In this document: positions 16,376 through 24,837 of the stretch, one piece after another
How the letters are laid out: every line of letters begins with the position of its first letter
Position numbering within the stretch: position 1 is the first letter of the stretch
Position numbers and translations under genes: made by a program
NCBI RefSeq assembly: GCF_042656585.1
Contig: NZ_JBHSPG010000004.1
Reading direction: 5' to 3' (one strand)
Source: Thalassorhabdus alkalitolerans
GTDB taxonomy: Bacteria > Bacillota > Bacilli > Bacillales > Marinococcaceae
Length of the DNA: 64,000 nucleotides
The notes under the pieces: generated by a model
What the model was told of the DNA's origin: nothing
Database searches by the model: none
What the model saw: the letters and a program-made list of their open reading frames with translations, nothing else

Positions 16376-16819
16376 ATGGAACAAACATTTGTAATGGTGA
16401 AGCCTGACGGCGTACAAAGAAATGTAGTAGGGGAAATTGTCAGCCGCTTTGAAAAGAAAGGGTACACGTTAGCAGGTGCCAAATTAATGACAATCTCCAA
16501 TGAATTAGCTGAAAAGCATTACGGAGAGCATAAAGATAAGCCGTTTTTTGGAGAGCTGGTTGATTTTATTACTTCTGGCCCAGTGTTTGCAATGGTATGG
16601 GAGGGCGAAAATGTAATCGCTTCCGCTCGTCAGATGATGGGAGCTACCAATCCTAGTGATGCAGCACCTGGAACAATTCGCGGTGACTTTGCCGTTCAAG
16701 TAGGAATGAATATCATTCATGGATCTGATTCAAGTGAAAGCGCGGAAAGAGAAATAGGGTTATTTTTTGAGAAAAGTGAACTTCAGTCTTATACAAAAAC
16801 GATTGGTACTTGGGTATAA
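16376..16819 (+). CDS. ndk: Nucleoside diphosphate kinase
   Basis: A 147-residue enzyme that balances nucleoside triphosphates by passing phosphate through a His. The phospho-His is His115 in NIIHGSDS; the N-terminal FVMVKPDGVQR and the ATP-site RQMMGATNP are standard. Start ATG at 16376 (MEQTFVMVKPDG) lies after GAGAGGGA; the seven-residue longer reading has no ribosome binding site. It has its own promoter (16292) and terminator (16828), as a single-gene unit. Confidence 0.98.
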   Translation: MEQTFVMVKPDGVQRNVVGEIVSRFEKKGYTLAGAKLMTISNELAEKHYGEHKDKPFFGELVDFITSGPVFAMVWEGENVIASARQMMGATNPSDAAPGTIRGDFAVQVGMNIIHGSDSSESAEREIGLFFEKSELQSYTKTIGTWV

Positions 16820-16827
16820 GAAATAAG

Positions 16828-16850
16828 AAACCGGCAGATGCCGGTTTTTT
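16828..16850 (+). terminator. Terminator after ndk
   Basis: AAACCGGC (16828-16835) pairs with GCCGGTTT (16840-16847) around AGAT, then T run. Confidence 0.93.
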
Positions 16851-17017
16851 GTTATTTTCAAGACTTCTTTATTAATACAGGCTGTAATACTTCTGGAAGA
16901 ACGTTATTAAGGGTGGAACAGGAGAGCTTTTGAAAATGCTGGCAGGTTCATTCTTTTTGTGGTACAAAGAGACTATTACAATTACATATTTATTGACAGC
17001 GGAGGGGACATAAGAAG

Positions 17018-17839
17018 ATGGGGGAAGAGAAAATTACAGGGGTCCTTCTCGATGAAAAGCAGGATTATGAACGTTTTAAATTCGAGATTTTGAAAAAAAC
17101 AGGGATAGACTTGAATTTGTATAAAGAAGCGCAGATGAAAAGAAGGCTTACAGCATTTTACGAAAAACAAGGATTCTCCAATTTTTCAGCCTTTTTTCAG
17201 CATGGTTTAACAAAACAATCTGAGCTGTTAGATGATTTTCTTGAAAGAATCACGATTAACGTGTCTGAATTTTACAGAAACCAAGGGCGTTGGCAGGCTT
17301 TATCAGAAAAAATACTGCCTCGTTTATTATCGGAAACAAAGAGTCTTAATGCCTGGTCTGCAGCTTGTTCGCAAGGGGAAGAGCCTTATACGCTGGCCAT
17401 GATCATGGAGTCTCATTTTCCCGACTGTCGCTACAAAATTTTAGCCACAGATATCGATCAATCTGTAATTAAAAGGGCAGAAGCAGGCTTTTACAGTGAA
17501 CGTTCCTTAAAAAATGTTCCTCCGCTGGCCAAAAATGAATTTTTTCAAAAAGAGTCTTCAGGCTACAGGGTCGTTCCAAACATTAAGAGAAATGTCAGTT
17601 TTACTACACAAAACCTGTTGTCCGAGCCTTTTAGCAAAGGCTTGAATTTGGTGATATGCAGAAATGTACTGATATATTTTACCGAAGAAGCAAAAGAAAT
17701 TCTTTACAAGAAATTTAACCGAGCGTTAACGATCGGGGGAGTTCTTTTTGTAGGAAGCACTGAGCAGATTTTCAACCCTGAACAATATGGTTTTGAAGCA
17801 GAGGATACATTTTTTTATAAAAAAACAAAGAATGTGTAG
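17018..17839 (+). CDS. cheR: Chemotaxis receptor methyltransferase CheR
   Basis: A 273-residue SAM-dependent enzyme that methylates glutamates of chemoreceptors during adaptation. The N-terminal helical domain (about 15-75) is followed by NVSEFYRN (81-88), SAM motif WSAACSQGEEPYTLAM (113-128), ATDID (143-147), ICRNVLIYF and FVGSTEQI. Start ATG at 17018, 10 nt after GGAGGGG (17001-17007). As in B. subtilis it stands alone between ndk and the aro genes, away from the flagellar operon. Its presence implies a motile, chemotactic cell. Confidence 0.96.
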   Translation: MGEEKITGVLLDEKQDYERFKFEILKKTGIDLNLYKEAQMKRRLTAFYEKQGFSNFSAFFQHGLTKQSELLDDFLERITINVSEFYRNQGRWQALSEKILPRLLSETKSLNAWSAACSQGEEPYTLAMIMESHFPDCRYKILATDIDQSVIKRAEAGFYSERSLKNVPPLAKNEFFQKESSGYRVVPNIKRNVSFTTQNLLSEPFSKGLNLVICRNVLIYFTEEAKEILYKKFNRALTIGGVLFVGSTEQIFNPEQYGFEAEDTFFYKKTKNV

Positions 17840-17942
17840 GCGTGAGAGAGGTCAGACTGTCCCCTTTTATCCTTAAAACCAGCAGGAAGATTCAAAATAA
17901 TAGAAGAATTTTGGTATGAGCTTTCAAATGAAAGCAAGAATA

Positions 17943-17951
17943 TGTTATCAT
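17943..17951 (+). promoter_or_regulatory. Candidate extended -10 promoter of the aro supraoperon
   Basis: TGTTATCAT (17943-17951), about 58 nt before aroC. A small palindrome GCTTTC-AAAT-GAAAGC (17920-17935) lies over the -35 region and could be an operator or just chance. A short GTCAGACTGTCCCC string at 17852-17865 resembles a common Bacillus intergenic sequence. Confidence 0.4.
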
Positions 17952-18009
17952 TTAATGCATAAAAGCGCTAAAGAGATAAGAACAGTGAGAAGAGGAGTGG
18001 AGTTGTAAT

Positions 18010-19182
18010 ATGAGATATTTGACAGCAGGAGAATCTCATGGCCCGCAGCAAACTACGATTATTGAAGGAGTACCTGCCCACCTCGAATTATTGCAGGAAG
18101 ATATAAATAAAGAGCTGTTGCGCCGGCAGGGAGGATATGGCCGCGGACGCCGCATGCAGATTGAAAAGGATCAGGTGGAAATTTTAAGCGGCGTCAGGCA
18201 CGGTAAGACGACAGGTGCGCCCATTACGTTGGTCGTAAAAAATGATGATTATAAACATTGGACAAAAATAATGGGTACTGAACCTCTCTCCGAAGAGGAA
18301 GAAAAAGAAGTGAAAAGGAAAATCACCCGGCCAAGGCCAGGACACGCTGATTTAAATGGAGCCATTAAATATAATCACCGAGATATGAGAAATGTGCTAG
18401 AGCGCTCTTCTGCTAGAGAAACTACTGCCAGAGTATGCGCCGGGGCTGTAGCTAAAAAGTTGTTAAAGAGCCTTGGCATTGAAGTGGCCGGCCAGGTATT
18501 AGAAATCGGCGGGGTGAAAGCTGAAAATACCGAGTATAACGGTATTAAGGACCTTCAGGAACGAACCGAATCGTCTCCTGTTCGCTGCTTAGATGAAGAA
18601 GCGGGAAAGAAAATGATGGATGCTATCGACCAGGCAAAAAAAGAGGGAGATTCTATCGGCGGTGTGGTGCAGGCTGTAGTAGAAGGCCTTCCCGTTGGGC
18701 TAGGAAGCTATGTTCATTACGACCGAAAGCTTGATGGGAAAATTTCAGGCGCGGTAATGAGTATTAACGCCTTTAAAGGTGTGGAGATCGGCATTGGTTT
18801 TGAAGCCGCACGCAAGCCGGGAAGCAAGGTTCATGATGAGATCACGTGGGATGAAAAGGAAGGGTATAAAAGAAAAACAAATAACCTCGGGGGATTTGAA
18901 GGCGGTATGACAAACGGTATGCCAGTTTTGGTCCAGGGTGTCATGAAGCCGATTCCTACATTATATAAGCCTTTAAATAGCATTGATATCGATTCCAAAG
19001 AATCTTTTCAGGCAAGTATCGAAAGGTCTGACAGCTGTGCAGTGCCCGCAGCCTCGGTTGTAATGGAGAATGTAGTAGCATTTGAAGTGGCAAAAGCGAT
19101 CGTAGAAGCATTCGGAGCGGACAGAATGGATGCCTTGAAACGAAATCTTGAAGAACAGCGACAGTGGGAGAGGGAATTTTAA
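18010..19182 (+). CDS. aroC: Chorismate synthase
   Basis: A 390-residue enzyme (aroF in older B. subtilis naming) that removes phosphate from 5-enolpyruvylshikimate 3-phosphate, using reduced FMN as catalyst. Conserved blocks: GESHGP (8-13), RRQGGYGRGRRMQIEKD (about 38-54), RSSARETTARV and GFEGGMTNG. Start ATG at 18010 with AGAAGAGGAGTGG upstream. First gene of the aromatic supraoperon; it overlaps aroB by 1 nt (TAATG). Confidence 0.97.
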   Translation: MRYLTAGESHGPQQTTIIEGVPAHLELLQEDINKELLRRQGGYGRGRRMQIEKDQVEILSGVRHGKTTGAPITLVVKNDDYKHWTKIMGTEPLSEEEEKEVKRKITRPRPGHADLNGAIKYNHRDMRNVLERSSARETTARVCAGAVAKKLLKSLGIEVAGQVLEIGGVKAENTEYNGIKDLQERTESSPVRCLDEEAGKKMMDAIDQAKKEGDSIGGVVQAVVEGLPVGLGSYVHYDRKLDGKISGAVMSINAFKGVEIGIGFEAARKPGSKVHDEITWDEKEGYKRKTNNLGGFEGGMTNGMPVLVQGVMKPIPTLYKPLNSIDIDSKESFQASIERSDSCAVPAASVVMENVVAFEVAKAIVEAFGADRMDALKRNLEEQRQWEREF

Positions 19183-20258
19183 TGGAACCGACGTTAACTA
19201 TCCGTTCCTCCTCAGGAGAATATCCTATCTGGGTTGGAGCGAACATCAGAAAGCAGGCAGGGATGCTGTTAAAAGACATCCTCAGCGGAAAAAGCAAAGT
19301 CCTTATTGTGACTGATCGCAAGGTAGGTTCTGCATATCTCACAGAGGTGTCTGAAGCTTTTGCTCCTTTTCTTCCTGTAGAAACAGCTGTGTTACCGGCA
19401 GGGGAAGAAACCAAATCTTTCACTCAATATGAAAATTTACTGACAAAGGCTCTTGAAAAGGGACTGGACCGCCAGTCAATTATCGTTGCACTAGGCGGGG
19501 GTGTAATTGGTGACATTGCCGGGTTTATGGCAGCTACTTATATGAGAGGGATTCCTTTTATTCAAATGCCGACTACTCTTCTTGCTCATGACAGCAGTGT
19601 CGGGGGGAAGACAGGGATCAATCACCCTCTTGGCAAAAACATGGTGGGAGCTTTTCATCAGCCGAAAGCCGTTTTGTATGATACAAATACTCTTCTTACC
19701 TTGCCGGATGAAGAGTGGAGGTCAGGTTTTGCTGAAATGATTAAGCATGCCTATATCAGTAACCAAGAGTTTGTGGAGCTGCTTAAAAAGAAAGTTCAGT
19801 CGATTTCAGACTTAAAGTCTGACCAAATAAAAGATCTGCTTACTCGCTCCATCCAAGTGAAAGCTGACATCGTTCAAGATGATGAAAAAGAATCAGGGGT
19901 CAGAGGGTATTTGAATTTCGGCCACACTCTTGGCCACGCTATTGAAAAAAACATAGGCTATGGAGGCCTTACTCACGGCGAGGCTGTCGTTATCGGCATC
20001 TTATTTTCAATGAAAGTAAGCAACGCTTTGCAACTGTCTGCCTGGGACGTAGAAAGTGAAGAAAAATGGTTAAAAGAATTGGGATACCCTGTAAATAAAC
20101 ATAAAGACCTGTCTCATAAAGAGTTAATTGAGACAATGAAAAAGGATAAAAAGTCTTCAAAAGGCCAGATACGAATGGTTCTTCTTCCAGAAACAGGAAA
20201 ACCAATGATTGCTGCCGTGGAAGAGAAAGTTATTCAGAATGTATTGGCCGATAAGTAA
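19182..20258 (+). CDS. aroB: 3-dehydroquinate synthase
   Basis: A 358-residue NAD- and metal-dependent enzyme that closes the ring of DAHP to 3-dehydroquinate, the second step of the shikimate route. Motifs: GGGVIGDIAGFMAATYMRG, HDSSVGGKTGINHP and metal-ligand GHTLGHAIE. Start ATG at 19182 shares one base with the aroC stop and follows GGGAGAGGG; six more residues upstream are possible but poorly supported. Translational coupling to aroC is likely. Confidence 0.97.
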   Translation: MEPTLTIRSSSGEYPIWVGANIRKQAGMLLKDILSGKSKVLIVTDRKVGSAYLTEVSEAFAPFLPVETAVLPAGEETKSFTQYENLLTKALEKGLDRQSIIVALGGGVIGDIAGFMAATYMRGIPFIQMPTTLLAHDSSVGGKTGINHPLGKNMVGAFHQPKAVLYDTNTLLTLPDEEWRSGFAEMIKHAYISNQEFVELLKKKVQSISDLKSDQIKDLLTRSIQVKADIVQDDEKESGVRGYLNFGHTLGHAIEKNIGYGGLTHGEAVVIGILFSMKVSNALQLSAWDVESEEKWLKELGYPVNKHKDLSHKELIETMKKDKKSSKGQIRMVLLPETGKPMIAAVEEKVIQNVLADK

Positions 20259-20270
20259 AGGGGGAGGACA

Positions 20271-20654
20271 ATGATTAGAGGTATTCGGGGGGCTATTACT
20301 GTAGAAAACAACCAGTCCGAAGACATTTTACAAGCAACCACATCATTATTACAGCAAATGATTGATAAAAATGGAATAAACGCTGAGCAAGTCGCTCACA
20401 TTTGGTTTACAGTAACAAAGGATCTGGATACTGCCTTTCCGGCAAAGGTCACAAGATCCTTTGACGGCTGGCAATACGTTCCAGTTATGTGTGCGACTGA
20501 AATTCCTGTGCCTGGCAGTCTTGAAAAGTGCATAAGGATCATGGTAACCGTTGATACAGCCAAAGCCCAGGAAGAAATTAACCATGTATACCTTGGCGGA
20601 GCATCCGTTCTTCGTCCTGATTTAGGTTTGACAAATTCTCAAGATGCAAGGTAA
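20271..20654 (+). CDS. aroH: Chorismate mutase, AroH type
   Basis: A 127-residue trimeric-type chorismate mutase, turning chorismate into prephenate for Phe and Tyr. It is the B. subtilis AroH fold, not AroQ. Active-site residues of the B. subtilis enzyme are all kept with an offset of one: Arg6, Arg62, Cys74, Glu77, Arg89 and Tyr107. Start ATG at 20271 after GGGGGAGG. The 3' end of this gene contains the -35 of the trp promoter (20628). Confidence 0.97.
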   Translation: MIRGIRGAITVENNQSEDILQATTSLLQQMIDKNGINAEQVAHIWFTVTKDLDTAFPAKVTRSFDGWQYVPVMCATEIPVPGSLEKCIRIMVTVDTAKAQEEINHVYLGGASVLRPDLGLTNSQDAR

Positions 20655-20657
20655 CAT
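20628..20657 (+). promoter_or_regulatory. trp operon promoter inside the end of aroH
   Basis: TTGACA (20628-20633), 18-nt spacer, TAACAT (20652-20657). Transcription would begin near 20664, a few nt before the first TRAP triplet. The same placement, overlapping aroH, is known in B. subtilis. Confidence 0.7.
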
Positions 20658-20768
20658 GAAAGAAGTTTAGAGCTGAGATTAGGTTGAAGATTGTAAGATG
20701 AAAGAAAAGAGCAGAGTGAGAGTTGAGTAGAGTATAGTTGAGCGGAGAAGGAAAAGTTATGTCCTTTT

Positions 20769-20798
20769 AAGCCTAAAGCTCCAGCGCTTTAGGCTTTT
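20769..20798 (+). terminator. trp leader attenuator (intrinsic terminator)
   Basis: AAGCCTAAAGC (20769-20779) pairs perfectly with GCTTTAGGCTT (20786-20796), 6-nt loop, then TTTTCAATTT. TTAGG at 20679-20683, overlapping the third TRAP triplet, can pair with CCTAA at 20772-20776 and could be the antiterminator strand. Confidence 0.85.
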
Positions 20799-20850
20799 CA
20801 ATTTAATTTATATAAATAAATAAAGTCTCCCCTCCCCCTCCTCTTGTACT

Positions 20851-20880
20851 CCTCTCACGGTACAAATTTTCGTAGAGAGG
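20851..20880 (+). promoter_or_regulatory. Hairpin sequestering the trpE ribosome binding site
   Basis: CCTCTC (20851-20856) pairs with GAGAGG (20875-20880), the trpE ribosome binding site, and ACG pairs with CGT next to it with one bulged A, giving nine pairs. Confidence 0.75.
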
Positions 20881-20889
20881 TGAATGAAA

Positions 20890-22434
20890 ATGTCTGAAAC
20901 AACGAACAGTCAATTTCTTGAATATTCCCATACTTATCGCACGGTGCCTTATGTCCGCCGTTTTTTTGCAGATGCGTTAACACCTATACAACTTTATAAA
21001 CAAGTAGAAGATGAAGCTGTTTTCCTCCTTGAAAGCAAGGATGAGGCGTCTCCTTGGTCAAGGTATTCCTTTATAGGATTGAACCCTATCTATCGCATTG
21101 ATGGGAGACAGGGGGACTTTACCTTTAAGAGGATGAATAAGGAAACTGTCTTGGCATCTACAGATTTAACAAGTCTTTTTGCAGATGCACTCCAGTGGAT
21201 TAATCCTGCACCCTCAGAGCTTGAAGTGCCTTTTTCAGGGGGAGCTGTTGGAGTGGTTCCTTTTGATGCGGCTGAAGACTTCGAGCCGGTGTTAAAAGAG
21301 CAGAGCAGGGATGAAGAAAGAGAAGACATTCACTTTTTATTCTGTGAAACAATTATAGCGTTAGATCATAACAGCAAGGAATTATCTATTATACACCATG
21401 CTGATACTCAATCTAGTACAGCGGGAACAGCTTATAAAAAAGCACAGGAAGAAGTTGAAAGAGTGAGCTCTTTATTCAGGAACAGCTCACAGGAAGGACT
21501 GCTGTCTGAGCCTATAACTGCTAACTTGACACCCGATTTTTCTTCGGTACGTTCTAACTATAATAAAGAACAATTTGAAGAAGATGTAAAAAAGATCAAA
21601 GAATACATTCATGCCGGGGACATATTTCAAGCTGTTTTATCTCAGCGTTTTGAGCGGGAAGTTACAGTAACAGCATTTGACATTTACCGTGTCTTACGAA
21701 TGATTAATCCTTCTCCATACTTGTTTTATTTACATTTTGAAAATTACGAAATAGTGGGGAGTTCTCCGGAAAGACTGGTCCAGATTCATAATGAACATGT
21801 TGAAATCCACCCGATTGCCGGTACAAGAAAACGGGGTCAAACCCTTGAAGAAGACGAAGCGCTGGCAAAGGAGCTCCTTGATGATGAGAAAGAAAGAGCT
21901 GAGCATTACATGCTTGTGGATTTGGCAAGAAACGACGTAGGCAGAATAGCCGAGTATGGCAGCGTGGAGACACCTGTACTCCTGGAGATTGGACGTTTTT
22001 CTCACGTCATGCATATTATTTCCAAAGTTACCGGCAGACTGTCTAAACAAAAGCAGCCCTTGGAAGCTCTCATGGCAGCATTTCCTGCAGGAACGGTGTC
22101 TGGAGCGCCCAAAATACGGGCCATGGAAATTCTGAAGGAACTTGAACCTGATCGCCGGGGAGTGTACGCAGGAGCCGTGACATATGTGGGGTATGACGGA
22201 AATGTCGATTCTTGTATTGCTATCCGCACGATGGTAGTCAAAAATGGGAAGGCGTATATTCAAGCAGGTGCAGGCGTTGTAGCTGATTCTGTTCCAGAAA
22301 AGGAATTTGAAGAAACGCAAAACAAAGCTGGCGCTTTAATCAGAGCTATTGAAACAGCAGAGACCATGTTTAGCCGAGAAAAGAATGAGGAGAGTGGAAA
22401 CCATGATCAAAGCCATGCTGAACGCTTGTATTAA
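20890..22434 (+). CDS. trpE: Anthranilate synthase component I
   Basis: A 514-residue enzyme that makes anthranilate from chorismate with ammonia from a glutaminase partner. Trp feedback-site motif LLES is near residue 45; catalytic blocks AGDIFQAVLSQRF, PIAGTRKRG, DLARNDVGR and PAGTVSGAPKIRAME follow. Start ATG at 20890, 9 nt after GAGAGG (20875-20880); ATG 20884 is too close. There is no trpG in this operon, so, as in B. subtilis, the shared glutaminase is probably in the folate operon. The end overlaps trpD by 32 nt. Confidence 0.96.
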   Translation: MSETTNSQFLEYSHTYRTVPYVRRFFADALTPIQLYKQVEDEAVFLLESKDEASPWSRYSFIGLNPIYRIDGRQGDFTFKRMNKETVLASTDLTSLFADALQWINPAPSELEVPFSGGAVGVVPFDAAEDFEPVLKEQSRDEEREDIHFLFCETIIALDHNSKELSIIHHADTQSSTAGTAYKKAQEEVERVSSLFRNSSQEGLLSEPITANLTPDFSSVRSNYNKEQFEEDVKKIKEYIHAGDIFQAVLSQRFEREVTVTAFDIYRVLRMINPSPYLFYLHFENYEIVGSSPERLVQIHNEHVEIHPIAGTRKRGQTLEEDEALAKELLDDEKERAEHYMLVDLARNDVGRIAEYGSVETPVLLEIGRFSHVMHIISKVTGRLSKQKQPLEALMAAFPAGTVSGAPKIRAMEILKELEPDRRGVYAGAVTYVGYDGNVDSCIAIRTMVVKNGKAYIQAGAGVVADSVPEKEFEETQNKAGALIRAIETAETMFSREKNEESGNHDQSHAERLY

Positions 22435-23431
22435 TGGAGAACATATGACTGAACATGAAGCTAAAGAAGTGATGGATGAAATCATGGCAGGAGAGGCAAC
22501 GCCAAGTCAGATTGCCAGCCTGTTAACCATTCTTCGCTTTCGAGGGGAATCAGTCGAAGAGATGACTGGATTTGCCCGTTCAATGAGGGATCACGTTGTT
22601 AAAATTCCACATAAGGAAAGCTTTGTCATTGATACATGCGGAACAGGAGGCGATGGAACGTCTACATTTAATATCTCTACGGCAGCGGCCATTGGTTTGT
22701 CAGCAGCAGGCATTAAGGTGGCAAAGCACGGTAACCGCTCTGTTTCTTCGAAAAGCGGGAGTGCAGACGTTCTTGAAGAGCTTCAAGTACCAGTACAAAG
22801 CACACCACAGTCAGCAGCTCAGACATTGGCCCGGCAAGGGATGTCATTTTTGTTTGCGCCTTTGTACCATACTGCGATGAAACACGCTGTGGAACCTAGA
22901 AGAGACATTGGATTTCGCACCATTTTTAATTTGCTCGGACCATTAACAAATCCGGCAAACGCCCAGGCTCAGGTGATAGGGGTTTTTGATAAAGAGTACG
23001 GGAAAAAAATGGCTGAGGTCTTAAAACGCCTGGGAACAAAACGGGCGATGATTGTGACAGGTGCAGACGGTCTTGATGAAATTACGATCACGGGAAACAC
23101 GTATGTAACAGAACTAAATGGTGAAAGCATTACCCATTATGAGATCTCACCTGAAGAAATAGGGGCAGACCTGGGGACCCTTAAAGACATTCAGGTAAAC
23201 ACCCCAAAAGAAAGCAGCAAGCTGATTTATAGTATTTTTTCTGGTGAAAAAACAGGGGCAGCAAAAGACATTGTATTATTAAATATCGCTGCCGGCCTTT
23301 ATGTTGCCGGCCAAGCTGAAAGTCTTAAGGAAGGGTATGAACGTGCAAAGCAGTGTGTGGAAAATGGCACGGTCTTGCGAAAGTTAGAAGAGCTTAAGGA
23401 AGAAAGGATGAAACAGACGAATGCTAACTAA
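22403..23431 (+). CDS. trpD: Anthranilate phosphoribosyltransferase
   Basis: A 342-residue enzyme joining phosphoribosyl diphosphate to anthranilate. Signatures: DTCGTGGDGTSTFN (PRPP/metal site), KHGNRSVSSKSGSADVLE and MKHAVEPRRDIGFRTIFN. Start ATG at 22403, giving MIKAMLNACINGE, follows AATGAGGAGAG inside the trpE 3' end. The 32-nt overlap with trpE points to coupled translation. A longer upstream reading has no ribosome binding site. Confidence 0.96.
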   Translation: MIKAMLNACINGEHMTEHEAKEVMDEIMAGEATPSQIASLLTILRFRGESVEEMTGFARSMRDHVVKIPHKESFVIDTCGTGGDGTSTFNISTAAAIGLSAAGIKVAKHGNRSVSSKSGSADVLEELQVPVQSTPQSAAQTLARQGMSFLFAPLYHTAMKHAVEPRRDIGFRTIFNLLGPLTNPANAQAQVIGVFDKEYGKKMAEVLKRLGTKRAMIVTGADGLDEITITGNTYVTELNGESITHYEISPEEIGADLGTLKDIQVNTPKESSKLIYSIFSGEKTGAAKDIVLLNIAAGLYVAGQAESLKEGYERAKQCVENGTVLRKLEELKEERMKQTNAN

Positions 23432-24191
23432 AATTCTTGAAACGAAAAAGGAAGAGATTGCTTCTCTTACCATTCCTGATCCTTACCAAGGGGAAAGACG
23501 TTCCTTAAAAGCTTATCTAACCCGCAGAGGAAGCCAAGCTCACGTAATTGCAGAAGTAAAGAAAGCCTCACCTTCAAAGGGCGTAATCCGAGAGGATTTT
23601 AACCCGTTGGAGATTGCCTTGTCCTATGAAAGTGGAGGGGCCGATGCGATTTCTGTATTAACAGATGTGACGTATTTTCAAGGGAACCGAGAATATTTAA
23701 CAGAGATAAAAAAGCACGTGAAGATCCCAGTCCTTCGGAAAGATTTTATTGTTGATCCTTTGCAAGTAGAGGAAAGTGAAGCTCTGGGGGCCGATGCTAT
23801 CCTGTTAATAGCCGCGGCCTTAGAACCTGAAAAGCTTAAAGAGCTGTATGACCTTGCGTACAATAAGGGAATGGAGTGCCTGGTAGAAGTTCATTCTTCC
23901 CAGGAATTAGAGGAGCTTATGAACGTTTTCACCCCTGAGATTATTGGAGTGAATAACCGTGATCTTTCTACTTTTGTCACAAGTCTGGAAGTGACGGAAA
24001 AAACAGGATCTTTGATCCCCGCAGAATCGGTCTTTGTAAGTGAAAGCGGTATACATGAACCAAAGGATTTAGAGCGAGTGGCAAAAGCAGGAGCAAATGC
24101 TGTGCTGGTAGGTGAGTCACTAATGAGACAAAGGGATCCCGGCGAGGCTGTGAAACGGCTGAAAGGGGAAACACTTCATGACGAAGACTAA
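23421..24191 (+). CDS. trpC: Indole-3-glycerol phosphate synthase
   Basis: A 256-residue (beta/alpha)8 barrel closing the indole ring. Catalytic and phosphate-binding blocks: AEVKKASPSKG, LRKDFIVDP, GVNNRDL, FVSESGI and VLVGESLM. Start ATG at 23421 overlaps the trpD end by 11 nt. Not fused to trpF, unlike in E. coli. Confidence 0.96.
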   Translation: MLTKILETKKEEIASLTIPDPYQGERRSLKAYLTRRGSQAHVIAEVKKASPSKGVIREDFNPLEIALSYESGGADAISVLTDVTYFQGNREYLTEIKKHVKIPVLRKDFIVDPLQVEESEALGADAILLIAAALEPEKLKELYDLAYNKGMECLVEVHSSQELEELMNVFTPEIIGVNNRDLSTFVTSLEVTEKTGSLIPAESVFVSESGIHEPKDLERVAKAGANAVLVGESLMRQRDPGEAVKRLKGETLHDED

Positions 24192-24837
24192 ATTTAAAAT
24201 GTGCGGTCTTCATTCCTTAGAGGATGTAGAAACGGCTATGGGGAGCCGAGCGGATTATTTAGGGTTTGTCTTTGCAGAAAGCAAAAGAAAGGTCACGGCA
24301 AGCCAAGTAAAATCCTGGATCGAAACAGCTGAGAAAGGAAATAAGGAGCTTGTCGCTTTATTTGTGAACCCGTCTATTGAAGAAATAGAAGCGGTACTAG
24401 ATGAAGTGCCCATTGATATTATCCAGCTGCATGGGACAGAATCAGGCAGCTTCCTTAAAACCGTGCAGCAGCGGACAGGCTGCCTGGTGTGGAAAGCTCT
24501 TCACCACGGGGAAGAAACGATTTCTCAGCTGAAGGAGTATAAGGAGGCCGATGGGATAGTTATTGATACCAGGGTCAAAGGGGCCTGGGGAGGAACAGGA
24601 ACCTCCTTTGACTGGGAGGCTGTTCCTTTTTATAAGCAAGCAGGCTGTGAATATAATCTGCCTCTCTTTATTGCAGGCGGCATCAATAAAGACAATATAG
24701 CAGATCTCCTTTCTTTTTCGCCTTATGGAGTGGATATTTCCAGCGGAACAGAAAGAGCAGGCAAAAAAGATCCCGCAATCATTCAGGAGATAGAAAAGAG
24801 GTTGGAAACTCATGAGCGTAATGTATCCAGATCATAA
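24178..24837 (+). CDS. trpF: Phosphoribosylanthranilate isomerase
   Basis: A 219-residue barrel enzyme for the Amadori rearrangement before TrpC. The general base Cys9 is in KFKMCGL; the general acid Asp is in IVIDTRVKGAWGGTGTSFDW. LFIAGGIN and VDISSGTE form the phosphate site. Start ATG at 24178 overlaps the trpC end by 14 nt. It overlaps trpB by 26 nt. Confidence 0.95.
   Translation: MTKTKFKMCGLHSLEDVETAMGSRADYLGFVFAESKRKVTASQVKSWIETAEKGNKELVALFVNPSIEEIEAVLDEVPIDIIQLHGTESGSFLKTVQQRTGCLVWKALHHGEETISQLKEYKEADGIVIDTRVKGAWGGTGTSFDWEAVPFYKQAGCEYNLPLFIAGGINKDNIADLLSFSPYGVDISSGTERAGKKDPAIIQEIEKRLETHERNVSRS

Larger units (their letters stand above)
20664..20889 (+). promoter_or_regulatory. TRAP-controlled trp leader RNA
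   Basis: A leader of about 226 nt before trpE. G/TAG triplets start at 20670, 20675, 20680, then 20709, 20714, 20720, 20725, 20730, 20735, 20740 and 20745. That is eleven in all, with 2-nt spacers (one of 3) inside each group and a 26-nt break between the third and fourth. A terminator follows at 20769-20798, then a pyrimidine-rich stretch (20826-20844) and a hairpin over the trpE ribosome binding site (20851-20880). This is the known B. subtilis TRAP arrangement: early termination plus a block on translation of read-through RNA. Eleven triplets match the eleven TRAP subunits. Confidence 0.88.

Noticed and set aside
17852..17865. GTCAGACTGTCCCC string after cheR as a mobile-element end
   Set aside because: Only a short match to a common Bacillus intergenic sequence, with no inverted partner or transposase nearby.
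21730..22320. A 196-codon minus-strand frame across trpE
   Set aside because: Shadow of trpE, whose motifs fill the same stretch on the + strand.
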